IMG/VR virus record: IMGVR_UViG_3300017963_000024
Location: 1-64,000 of that record
Strand: one strand, 5' to 3'
DNA: 64,000 nucleotides
Source of the DNA: a virus
In this document: piece after piece, positions 16,529-24,096 of the stretch
Layout of the letters: the number at the start of each line of letters is the position of its first letter
Position numbering within the stretch: the first letter of the stretch is position 1
The notes under the pieces: model-generated
What the model was told of the DNA's origin: nothing
Seen by the model: the letters and a program-made list of their open reading frames with translations, nothing else
Databases searched by the model: none
Translations under genes and position numbers: made by a program

Positions 16529-16852
16529 ATGCCTTGTGACAGAATCATCTACAATAGGTTGGAGTTGAAACTGGCCGATAGGAAAAAGCTGATCGAAGCT
16601 TTGAAGGCGGAGGGCATTCAGTTCAATGAGTACGGAAGAACTGTCAGTTTCTATGACAAACAAACCGGAATCTCAGGAGAGATCGGAAAAAGCGACATCA
16701 GACTCGATGCAACAGGGCAACGGGCAACCGATTTCGTCAACCGAATCAAGCGAGCCTACTCAACCCAAGTCGTCAAATCCACTGCCCGAACGTTCAAGTG
16801 GAACCTCAAGCAAGTTGGGCCTAATCGGTTCGTTGCTCAGAGACGCTTCTAA
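16529..16852 (+). CDS. Ycf35/DUF1257-like protein
   Basis: 107 residues behind AAAGGAGGAGCGAAAATG. The pattern of an N-terminal LIEALKAEGIQF, a strand-rich middle (GRTVSFYDKQTG), NRIKRAYSTQVV and a C-terminal RFVAQRRF resembles DUF1257 (Ycf35). To my knowledge such genes often lie beside Ycf46-like AAA genes and DUF2997 genes, as here. The assignment is by motif pattern only. A partner or substrate of the AAA protein is the likely role. Confidence 0.6.
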   Translation: MPCDRIIYNRLELKLADRKKLIEALKAEGIQFNEYGRTVSFYDKQTGISGEIGKSDIRLDATGQRATDFVNRIKRAYSTQVVKSTARTFKWNLKQVGPNRFVAQRRF

Positions 16853-16898
16853 AGGTGTCTTTGGCTTTGTGAAGCAAGCACAAGAAGCAGAGATAGCG

Positions 16899-17552
16899 AT
16901 GAAACGATTTACGTCCACAGTACAAAAGCTGTCAGCCGATGCGGAACTGGCAAAAGCCATGCGTTCCAAGTTGGTTCAGCAGATGAGGGAGGACAGAAGG
17001 CGAGCCGATGAACTAAGGCTTGATAGGAATGCAAGGCAGCGGGCAATCAGTCAGCTTCGTCGGGATCTGGAAGCCGAAGCGATGACTAGCATTCAGGTTC
17101 CCGTTGAAACTTTCGATTCCATTTCCACACCTGCCAAAGCTTTTGGAAAGCAGATGGATGCGGTTGCTGTTTGGTGGGTTGAGGAAGACGAAAAGCGGCA
17201 CGTAGTGGTTCTGGATGTGGAAGGTACTCTGCGGTGTTCTTGCATGGCGTGGCCGGACAATCTCAGTTGTGAGCACGTTAAAAAGTTTGCTGTGCTCGCA
17301 AGACAGCGTTGGGATTCATGGCAAGAGGAAAGACTGCTACAGCAAACAAGGGAACGAGAGACAGTCCAACTTCAGCGGAGAACTCTTGAACTTCGAGAAC
17401 GCCTTGAGGAGATAATGGGGCAGATGAAGATGTTGAAGGAGCGAGCACCGACAACATTTGCCATGCCGTCCGATGATGGTGGCGGGGCACTCTCACAAGC
17501 TGCAAAAAAACTTGGTCGGGCAATTCGGATCAAGAAGAAAGGAGGAGCGTAA
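16899..17552 (+). CDS. SWIM zinc-finger protein with coiled coils
   Basis: About 217 residues from ATG 16899. A SWIM-type zinc motif Cys-X-Cys-X8-Cys-X-His is clear in CSCMAWPDNLSCEH (near residue 110). Long charged coiled coils lie before and after it, and the C-terminus is basic. SWIM domains bind DNA or protein. The start is uncertain: the frame is open back to 16626, overlapping the previous gene, and GTG 16869 is also possible. The gene lies inside the AAA module, so it may be its adaptor. Confidence 0.7.
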   Translation: MKRFTSTVQKLSADAELAKAMRSKLVQQMREDRRRADELRLDRNARQRAISQLRRDLEAEAMTSIQVPVETFDSISTPAKAFGKQMDAVAVWWVEEDEKRHVVVLDVEGTLRCSCMAWPDNLSCEHVKKFAVLARQRWDSWQEERLLQQTRERETVQLQRRTLELRERLEEIMGQMKMLKERAPTTFAMPSDDGGGALSQAAKKLGRAIRIKKKGGA

Positions 17553-17752
17553 TGGGCAACGATCAGTTGGAGATCGAGATCATGGAAGATGGGACGATCA
17601 AGACAACGACAGGGAGGATCAGCGCAGCGAATCACAAGAACGCAGATGAGTTCATGGCAATGATGGCACGCATGACTGGTGGCAAGACAGAGTCACAGAA
17701 GAAAGCGCAAGCAACACCGACGCAGCATCATCACCAACTCATCCGTCGTTAA
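17552..17752 (+). CDS. DUF2997-like small protein
   Basis: 66 residues behind AAAGGAGGAGCG with a TAATG overlap. The N-terminal strands (LEIEIMEDGTIKTTTGRIS) match the pattern of DUF2997, small proteins often found next to DUF1257 genes. The end is His/Gln-rich. It probably belongs to the AAA-Ycf35 module; the function is unknown. Confidence 0.55.
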   Translation: MGNDQLEIEIMEDGTIKTTTGRISAANHKNADEFMAMMARMTGGKTESQKKAQATPTQHHHQLIRR

Positions 17753-17777
17753 TTGGGCAAACGAAAGGAGGAGCGAA

Positions 17778-18740
17778 ATGGCACAACAGGAAACAAAGAG
17801 AGTTCAAATCCAGAAGGGAACGATGATCCTTCATCTCTCATTCAGCAAACCGGGAATCGAGAGAAAGATTGATTCGGCGGACGTGGAACTTGAGGCAGAC
17901 AATTCGATGTTCCATGTCACGAAGGACATCATGGACAGCAAGGAACTGAAAGCGGTTCAGTCCTTCGACAACCAGACAACGAACCTCATCAGGAAGCGAC
18001 CGACGACGTTTCCATTCTTCAGAGGGATGCACGGTTTCTATACCATCCTCATTACCGATCTTGCCAGTGTCAATGCTTTGCTGCGGGATCGAGAGGCAAT
18101 CCGTAGTGGATTGATCGAGAAGTTCATCAAAGCCATCCCCCGTCTGAAGGAGGAAGCGAAACGAAGACTCGGCAAGCACTATGACGAGTCGGATTACTAC
18201 ACGGAGGAGCAGTATCGTGAGTTGTTCAGAATGCGGTGGACACCTGTGGAACTCGATGTTCCTGCCCGACTCGAAGACATCGACCCGGAGGAATACAAAG
18301 CGAAGTCGGCAGAGATGAATGAGCAGTACAATCTCCTGTGGGACGACATTCGATTGCTCATGCGGGTTGGGCTTCAGGGTATGCTCGACAAGTTCTCTGG
18401 TATCTTGAAGGGTGAGAAAGACGGCAAGCCGCTGACATTCAAGAACGTCACCTTCGACCGGATCATCGAGTTTGTTGACAACTTCGGAAGCAGAAACATC
18501 ACGAGTGACAAAGACCTCGCAGCGATTGTTGGGGAGGTCAAGGAGTTACTGGAACAGTTCGAGCCGGATGAACTCCGGTACTACTCCACCGACAACGATG
18601 AAGCACGAGGCGCAGTGAGAGAGCTTCGTAAAGCTGTTGCTGAAGGGTTGGACGAGATTACCGAGACGTTGAGCGGCATGGTTGGACCGAAACCTGTGAG
18701 GGCAATTCGTCTCAGGAAGAAGGTCAAGGCCAAGAAGTAA
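17778..18740 (+). CDS. Large helical protein of the AAA module, function unknown
   Basis: 320 residues starting MAQQETKRVQIQKG, set by AAAGGAGGAGCGAAATG. It is mostly helical, with WDDIRLLMRVGLQGMLDKF and DNFGSRNITSDKDLAAIV segments reminiscent of DUF3150-type proteins that accompany MoxR-like ATPases on plasmids and phages; I hold this loosely. The C-terminus is basic. It is the last large gene of the unit begun by the promoter at 14886. Confidence 0.6.
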   Translation: MAQQETKRVQIQKGTMILHLSFSKPGIERKIDSADVELEADNSMFHVTKDIMDSKELKAVQSFDNQTTNLIRKRPTTFPFFRGMHGFYTILITDLASVNALLRDREAIRSGLIEKFIKAIPRLKEEAKRRLGKHYDESDYYTEEQYRELFRMRWTPVELDVPARLEDIDPEEYKAKSAEMNEQYNLLWDDIRLLMRVGLQGMLDKFSGILKGEKDGKPLTFKNVTFDRIIEFVDNFGSRNITSDKDLAAIVGEVKELLEQFEPDELRYYSTDNDEARGAVRELRKAVAEGLDEITETLSGMVGPKPVRAIRLRKKVKAKK

Positions 18741-18755
18741 TCCAAGGAGGCAGCG

Positions 18756-19190
18756 ATGCCTACGATCAATGATTACCTTAATGATCCTTTGAATGACATA
18801 GCAACACAGGAAGAGATCATCCGGGCCTTGAGTCCAAAGCGAAAAAAAGCTTTACCCAAGGTCCGGTTGACGAACCGAGGAAGGAGGTTAGAAGGCAAAA
18901 GGCCGCCTCCTAAGAAAAACTTTAAGCCGGGTGTGATGGCAACTGCCGTTGCTCTCATGCTGAAAGCAGGGAGCAACGGGTTCACACGGTCGGAGGTTGT
19001 GGATGAACTCCATAGGATCTTTCCGAAACGGAAGCGATCTGGTTTGGAAACAACCGTCTATCTCTTGTCTCTTGGTAATCTACCAAATGGACACAGGATG
19101 AGGGTGATCGAAAAACCAGACGGGCGGCTGGTCGTGCTTCCGAAATCGGTGCCAGAAAGTTTTGGCAAAAGACCAGCAGCGGAGGTCTGA
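18756..19190 (+). CDS. Basic protein with C-terminal winged helix
   Basis: 144 residues behind AAGGAGGCAGCG. The N-terminal half is basic and probably disordered (PKRKKALPKVRLTNRGRR). Residues about 65-125 look like a winged helix (NGFTRSEVVDELHRIFPKRK), suggesting DNA binding. No closer family was seen. It is the first gene of the group leading to the polymerase. Confidence 0.6.
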   Translation: MPTINDYLNDPLNDIATQEEIIRALSPKRKKALPKVRLTNRGRRLEGKRPPPKKNFKPGVMATAVALMLKAGSNGFTRSEVVDELHRIFPKRKRSGLETTVYLLSLGNLPNGHRMRVIEKPDGRLVVLPKSVPESFGKRPAAEV

Positions 19191-19191
19191 T

Positions 19192-19479
19192 ATGCTGAGT
19201 GAGTTCAGAGAAGCTTTCGAGAAAGACTATTGGCCGAAGAGACGAACCGCCTGTCATCTTTACTTCATCAGTGGGGTAGCCCTGACGACAGCCGCAAAAG
19301 CGTTTATAGAGGAATCCTTTATCATGTTTGGAGTTCTTCTGCTTGTCTGTATCATGTTCTGGCAAGCAGGGCTGCGATTGGTGAATCGAGAAATCCAAAT
19401 CGAAGAAGAAGAGATTAGGAAGATGGAGGAGAAGGATGGCACTCGTAAAAGCGTTGGGAAGGACGAAACTGCTGGGTGA
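19192..19479 (+). CDS. Small two-span membrane protein
   Basis: 95 residues. Two hydrophobic helices lie at about 20-37 and 44-62 (FGVLLLVCIMFWQAG), followed by an acidic tail. It overlaps the start of the UDG-exonuclease gene by 44 bp. Membrane anchoring of the replisome or an unrelated role are both possible; no family was recognised. Confidence 0.6.
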   Translation: MLSEFREAFEKDYWPKRRTACHLYFISGVALTTAAKAFIEESFIMFGVLLLVCIMFWQAGLRLVNREIQIEEEEIRKMEEKDGTRKSVGKDETAG

Positions 19480-20656
19480 CTGCTGTGAGGATTGTCCGCT
19501 TCGGGAGAGAATCAAAGTTCTGCCGACTCTCCCACCGAACAGAAAAGTAACAGTCGTCGGGTTGGCACCCGGACAGACTGAGGAAATACAGGGCAAGAAC
19601 TTTGTAGGTCGGGCTGGTGCGCTCCTCCGAAAGATACTAGCTAAAGCTGGTCTTGATCCTACAGAGGATGTCGGCTACGTCAATCTGACTCGTTGCCGCC
19701 CAATCGACGATCAGTTCAATGCCGAATGGAACAAGGCGCGACGTAGGTGTGAAGGTTTCTTCATGGATGACCTTCTCACTCCCACCACCAGTTACAAGAC
19801 GGGCACTGGCCCGCTGCTGGTGTGTGGGACCGACGCAGTTAAGGTAGTCAAAGAAGACCGGAAAGCGCAGATCACGCAGGAACGTGGACTCTGGCAACTC
19901 TCTCCCGTTCGTCGTCCATTCATTGCTACATGGCACCCAGCAGCGATCTTGAGATCGGGAAGTCTCGAACGAGCAAAGCAGTTCGAGGAAGACATCTTCC
20001 GAATGGCAAAGCGGGTGAACCGTCAGGACAAACTGCCAAGCATCAAGCAGATCGTCTGCAAGAACATCGACACCGCTATTCCTTTTCTGACAAAGCTTGC
20101 CTTGCAGAAAACTCCGTGGGCGTTCGATATTGAAACCTATGATGCGAAAAAGTTTCCCTCTAGGAAGGGAGTGGCTGTTGATCCTTTCCACCCCGACTTC
20201 AGAGTTCGAGGAATCGCTTTTGCAACAAGTGACAAAGGGGGATTCTATGTCGATCTGAAAGAGGATGAGGAAAACATCCCGCTGGAGATTCGTACCGAAG
20301 GTGGTCAACTACTTACTGAAGTATTCACCAGTGGTGCGGACAAGTGGGCATACCACGGGAACTTCGATGAAGAAGGTTTAGTCGCACAGGGTTGGACGCA
20401 GAAAGTCACGAATAGGCGAGGTGATGGTCTGCTAGCTCTGATTGCTTTAGGTGACGGTAGACGATCCTCGAATACGCTTGCTCGTGCTGTGACTGAAGTC
20501 TTGAAAGAACCAACATATTGGGAAGCTGACAAAACAGAAATGCGGGATCTTCCCTTGGAGGTGGTAGCTGAAGGTGCAATCCGTGATGCCGTAGCAACTT
20601 TCCGCCTCGTGAAAAAATTGCATGGGTTCATGGAGAATGGAAAGTATTGTGTATGA
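19436..20656 (+). CDS. Uracil-DNA glycosylase fused to 3'-5' exonuclease
   Basis: 406 residues. Residues 1-200 match iron-sulfur UDGs (families 4/5): ligand Cys at 17, 20, 87 and 105, the GLAPGQTEE and FVGRAG motifs, and an ATWHPAA motif. Residues about 205-400 match a DnaQ-like/PolA exonuclease with FDIETYD (Asp231, Glu233). The polymerase domain is absent and is encoded separately at 21052. The fusion would remove uracil and proofread at the fork. The start follows GGAGGAGAAGG. Confidence 0.88.
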   Translation: MALVKALGRTKLLGDCCEDCPLRERIKVLPTLPPNRKVTVVGLAPGQTEEIQGKNFVGRAGALLRKILAKAGLDPTEDVGYVNLTRCRPIDDQFNAEWNKARRRCEGFFMDDLLTPTTSYKTGTGPLLVCGTDAVKVVKEDRKAQITQERGLWQLSPVRRPFIATWHPAAILRSGSLERAKQFEEDIFRMAKRVNRQDKLPSIKQIVCKNIDTAIPFLTKLALQKTPWAFDIETYDAKKFPSRKGVAVDPFHPDFRVRGIAFATSDKGGFYVDLKEDEENIPLEIRTEGGQLLTEVFTSGADKWAYHGNFDEEGLVAQGWTQKVTNRRGDGLLALIALGDGRRSSNTLARAVTEVLKEPTYWEADKTEMRDLPLEVVAEGAIRDAVATFRLVKKLHGFMENGKYCV

Positions 20657-21021
20657 AAAAATTGATCCTCGTTCTGGACGATACGCTTATTCAGAAAATG
20701 GATGGGCAGATCGAGACTGCTGAGAAAAGAGCGAAGAACATGAGTCCTTCCTCTGGACTGATCTTTCAGGGACAGAGAAATGATGATTCCTATCGTTGGG
20801 GATTCGAGGAGGGCAAAGCCGCTGCAATGCGCGAACTCTTGAAATATCTAAAGGCCGAACTGATGACAGCAACAACCGATCTACAATGCGCGAAGTGCGG
20901 TTCTTCATTCAACTTCGATGGTGAAACTTTTCTACGTGCTCAGAAGTCGGGGTCCGGTAGGGCAATTCGTCCACGAAAGCGAAAAGAAATGGAGCAGCAA
21001 AGTGGACGCGGAGCACCATAG
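20653..21021 (+). CDS. Hypothetical protein with a Cys pair
   Basis: 122 residues, ATGA overlap with the UDG-exonuclease gene. One CAKCGSSFNF motif near residue 80 could be half of a zinc ribbon. A helical region before it holds RWGFEEGKAAAMREL. The end is basic. It sits between the two polymerase parts; an accessory or linker role is possible but unproven. Confidence 0.6.
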   Translation: MKKLILVLDDTLIQKMDGQIETAEKRAKNMSPSSGLIFQGQRNDDSYRWGFEEGKAAAMRELLKYLKAELMTATTDLQCAKCGSSFNFDGETFLRAQKSGSGRAIRPRKRKEMEQQSGRGAP

Positions 21022-21051
21022 AACTAGAAGCCATAAGCGCGGAGGAGCAAA

Positions 21052-22644
21052 ATGAAGATTGGAGACTACTACCACAAGATCTTGATGCCAGCGAATACTG
21101 CTGTAAGTTCCATGCGTATCGCTGGTATTCCCGTTAGCATGGAACGACTTAACGATTGCTATGTTGACTTCAACAAACGCATAGCAAAGCTTGAAAAGAG
21201 GCTAACGCGGAAGGCAAAAAAGAAAGGAATGGACCTCACATTCAGTGCAGCCCATCGACCTAGTACGATTGCGCTTCGGCAGTTTCTCTACGGACGCAAG
21301 GGCTTGGGGCTGGAATGTACGGTTTTTACGGACAAAACGAAGCAGCCCGCCACCAGTGCTGAAGCTTTAATGAGATACGCCTCCATCGCAAATCCTAGAA
21401 AAGACGATGTTCCAGAGGTTTCTGATCTTCTGAAGCTCAGTTCGCTGGCAAAGGCTGTAGCTACTTACGTTCTACCCTTTGCTAGAGCCGTTCGCGCTGA
21501 TGGGGCAATCCATCCAAAGTTTAATTGGGGAGTTGTGAGAACTCCGCGTCTGAGTGCTTCCGATCCCCCTGTTCATCAGATTCCAGAGAAAGCAGACAAA
21601 GAAGTAGCGGCTGGGATCAAACGTTGCTTCGTTCCCCGTGAAAAACCGTGCTTGGACCCGGAGGATTGGGACCCGCGTAAGCACGGTTCCTGTTTCAAGT
21701 GGGACATTTCGGGTGCTGAGATGGCTGTTCGCGCTGCTATGCTCACAAAGCTTTTTTGCAAGAGTGAGTTGACTCTGTGGGATTACATCCGAAATGGTAA
21801 GGACCCGCATGGCAAGACTGCTGCTCTGATGTACGATACTGAAGACGGAACCTACAAGAAGGGAGATTACGAGCGGGATGTTGTTGGCAAAATTTCAAAC
21901 TTCTCACTTCTGTACGGTGGATCGTCTTATACCCTACAACGAACGTTGCTCCTCAAGGCGCGTGTATTCTGGACGGATGAGGAATCTGCCTTGAGGCACG
22001 GACGATTTTTCGAGGGCTATCCCGAACTCGCTGAAATGTACGAGTGGGACAAAGCTTTTCTTGGGAAGAATGGGTACTGCCAAGATGGATACGGCAGGAG
22101 GCGTTGGATCGAGCTTCCAGCAAACGCAAAGTTCCTTGGAATTCGCTTTGGAAAAAGTCAGTGGAGGGTTCCTAGAGGTGATCGGCAAGCTTGGAGAGAA
22201 CTCGACCACTGCTTTCACGTTGCTGCGAACACACCTACTCAGGGAATGTCAGCAACAGACAATCTGTGGATGCTCGCTCTTTGCTTTCATGGTGAGTACG
22301 TCGAGTTGAGAGTTGTTCCCATGTGGGAGGACAAGGGTGGAGTGCTCTTTCCCGAAGCGAAGAACTGGCAGTTCCACGAAGGACCGGGACCGGGAGGGAA
22401 ACCATTCAAAGCTTGGCATACGAACACGGTTCACGACTCAGGTTGGGGGGATTGCGGTCCGGGGTATGTCGAACCAGTGATGAAGGTGATCGCACGGAGA
22501 TGCAGTGCGCTTCCGTTTGATTGGAGATTGAAAGCAGACGTTCCGTACAGAGTTGATCTGGAAGTAGGTCCAGACATGGGCAATCTGCGGGACTACAACG
22601 ACGTGGCGAAGGAGTTTGGACTTGAGCCAATGCCCGTCAGATAG
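21052..22644 (+). CDS. DNA polymerase family A, palm-fingers-thumb subunit
   Basis: 530 residues. Motif A is WDISGAEMAVRAA (Asp218). Motif B is RDVVGKISNFSLLYGG (Arg275, Lys280, Phe284, Tyr288). Motif C is VHDS (His461, Asp462), with Ser where most family A enzymes have Glu. There is no exonuclease domain; that is in the gene at 19436, so the enzyme is split in two polypeptides. It replicates phage DNA with the DnaB-like helicase and primase. The ribosome site is GCGGAGGAGCAAAATG. Confidence 0.9.
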   Translation: MKIGDYYHKILMPANTAVSSMRIAGIPVSMERLNDCYVDFNKRIAKLEKRLTRKAKKKGMDLTFSAAHRPSTIALRQFLYGRKGLGLECTVFTDKTKQPATSAEALMRYASIANPRKDDVPEVSDLLKLSSLAKAVATYVLPFARAVRADGAIHPKFNWGVVRTPRLSASDPPVHQIPEKADKEVAAGIKRCFVPREKPCLDPEDWDPRKHGSCFKWDISGAEMAVRAAMLTKLFCKSELTLWDYIRNGKDPHGKTAALMYDTEDGTYKKGDYERDVVGKISNFSLLYGGSSYTLQRTLLLKARVFWTDEESALRHGRFFEGYPELAEMYEWDKAFLGKNGYCQDGYGRRRWIELPANAKFLGIRFGKSQWRVPRGDRQAWRELDHCFHVAANTPTQGMSATDNLWMLALCFHGEYVELRVVPMWEDKGGVLFPEAKNWQFHEGPGPGGKPFKAWHTNTVHDSGWGDCGPGYVEPVMKVIARRCSALPFDWRLKADVPYRVDLEVGPDMGNLRDYNDVAKEFGLEPMPVR

Positions 22645-22652
22645 GAGGAGCG

Positions 22653-23165
22653 ATGGAAAGAGAATGTGGTGAGTGCAAGCTTTGTTGCAAGTGTCTCTCA
22701 ATCGTCGAGATCGTCAAACCGGGCGGAAAGTGGTGCCCTCATGCAAAAGGAAAGGGGTGTGACATCTACGAGGACAGGCCGCCTTCATGCAAACAATTCA
22801 GATGTGCTTGGCTCGATGGATTGACTCCTGAAGAATTCCGACCAGACAAAGTTCATGCGGTATTCGTAGTTGAGGGTACTCCAGATATTCCTATCATCTC
22901 TTGCTATGAGCACATCAATGGAATCGCCCTTGCATCTAAGAAACTCCGTTGGTGCATTGAGAACTTCAAGGCAGAGGATGGAGAGCGTCTTGAAACGGGG
23001 ATCATTTCTCCACAGGGAGAACGAACTCTTCTCAATGAGAGGCTGGAAGTAATCGAGAAGCTTCCGCCTCACGTCATGTTTACATTGGAAGACGGGTGGG
23101 AGTTGGAAGTTCAAAAGCTTGCTGAGTCATTCAGTAAATTTCTGGCAAAAGGAGGAGCGAAATGA
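22653..23165 (+). CDS. YkgJ-family Cys-cluster protein
   Basis: 170 residues. The N-terminus carries CGECKLCCKC, and CPH, GCDIYEDRPPSC and FRC follow, together the metal- or iron-sulfur-binding cluster of the YkgJ/UPF0153 family. The biochemical role of the family is unsettled. A second such protein is encoded at 35726. It sits immediately after the polymerase with GGAGGAGCG. Confidence 0.8.
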   Translation: MERECGECKLCCKCLSIVEIVKPGGKWCPHAKGKGCDIYEDRPPSCKQFRCAWLDGLTPEEFRPDKVHAVFVVEGTPDIPIISCYEHINGIALASKKLRWCIENFKAEDGERLETGIISPQGERTLLNERLEVIEKLPPHVMFTLEDGWELEVQKLAESFSKFLAKGGAK

Positions 23166-23395
23166 GCAAGAGAATAAAGGCAACGTTCAGGAAAAGCTTC
23201 CAAGTTGGGCAGGGACCGTGGCAAACAGTCGAACTTGGAATCGAAGAGGACATCAAGAGCGAGAAGAACGCAATCGAAGAGGTACGGAAGCTTCACCGGG
23301 AACTGGTCATTCTAGGGGAAGAGATCGTAGCCCAAGAGATTCGGAAGAGCCGTCCCGCGCCCGGAACGAAAAATCGTCAGTCAAAACTTTTTTAG
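23162..23395 (+). CDS. Small hypothetical protein
   Basis: 77 residues, overlapping the YkgJ gene by 4 bp behind AAAGGAGGAGCGAAATG. Basic at both ends with an acidic helical middle. No family was recognised. It is the last gene before the promoter at 23404. Confidence 0.6.
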   Translation: MSKRIKATFRKSFQVGQGPWQTVELGIEEDIKSEKNAIEEVRKLHRELVILGEEIVAQEIRKSRPAPGTKNRQSKLF

Positions 23396-23403
23396 TTGGA
23401 CAC

Positions 23404-23432
23404 TTCACAGGGGCTTGACGACTTGATATAGT
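23404..23432 (+). promoter_or_regulatory. Promoter of the SSB-recombinase operon
   Basis: TTCACA (23404-23409), 17 bp, TATAGT (23427-23432). A TTGACG inside the spacer is too close to serve as -35. It has no AAGCTT, unlike most promoters here. The leader (to 23493) holds GTTGGGATTCCTATTCCC and AAAGGAGGAG. Confidence 0.55.
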
Positions 23433-23493
23433 GTCGTGTGAGTGGGCAAGCACCGTTGGGATTCCTATTCCCTAAACTGAAAGGAGGAGCAGA

Positions 23494-24057
23494 ATGAAGC
23501 GACAGGAGAAGAACGAAGTGGACATCACAGAGAATGAGGTGTCCATGTCAATTGATTTGAGTGGTCGGGTTTTCGATGAGGACCTTACCGCTCAACTGGC
23601 CTTCAGTTCGGACCCCCAAGGTCTGAATGAAGCTTTGGTTGACCACGCAAATCGGTTTGCTCATTGGGCAGCGATGGAATGTGTGGCGAAAGAAAACTTG
23701 GAAGAGGCAAAGAATGGAATGAAGCTTTTGGAAGCTGATCTCTTCCGGCGGATCGAGAAAACTTTGACCGAAGAACAGGACGGGAAAAAACCGACTCTCG
23801 ACCGGATTCGGTCAGAGATGGTGAAGCGAGACGACTACCAAGAAGGATCAGATACGGTTGCACGAGCACAAGTCATGCTCGACAGAATCGTTGTCGGGCG
23901 TCAAGCGATGATGCACCGGAAAGACTGTCTCATCGAGGTAGCCAGAAACATGAGGGCGGAAATGGACGCTGGGCTGGTGGTTCAGAGCAGACCAGAGAAA
24001 GGAGTGGAAAACGCAAAGAGGAAAGAAGAAAGAGCGAGAAGGAAGAGGATGCAGTAA
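23494..24057 (+). CDS. Helical protein upstream of SSB, probable recombination accessory
   Basis: 187 residues behind AAAGGAGGAGCAGAATG. Helical and charged, with FAHWAAMECVAKENLEEAK in the middle and a very basic end. It opens the operon for SSB and recombinase, so a recombination or single-strand-associated role is likely by position. No conserved motif was recognised. Confidence 0.6.
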   Translation: MKRQEKNEVDITENEVSMSIDLSGRVFDEDLTAQLAFSSDPQGLNEALVDHANRFAHWAAMECVAKENLEEAKNGMKLLEADLFRRIEKTLTEEQDGKKPTLDRIRSEMVKRDDYQEGSDTVARAQVMLDRIVVGRQAMMHRKDCLIEVARNMRAEMDAGLVVQSRPEKGVENAKRKEERARRKRMQ

Positions 24058-24096
24058 AGAGGGGCCAAGTTCAACCAACAGAGAAGGAGGATACAA

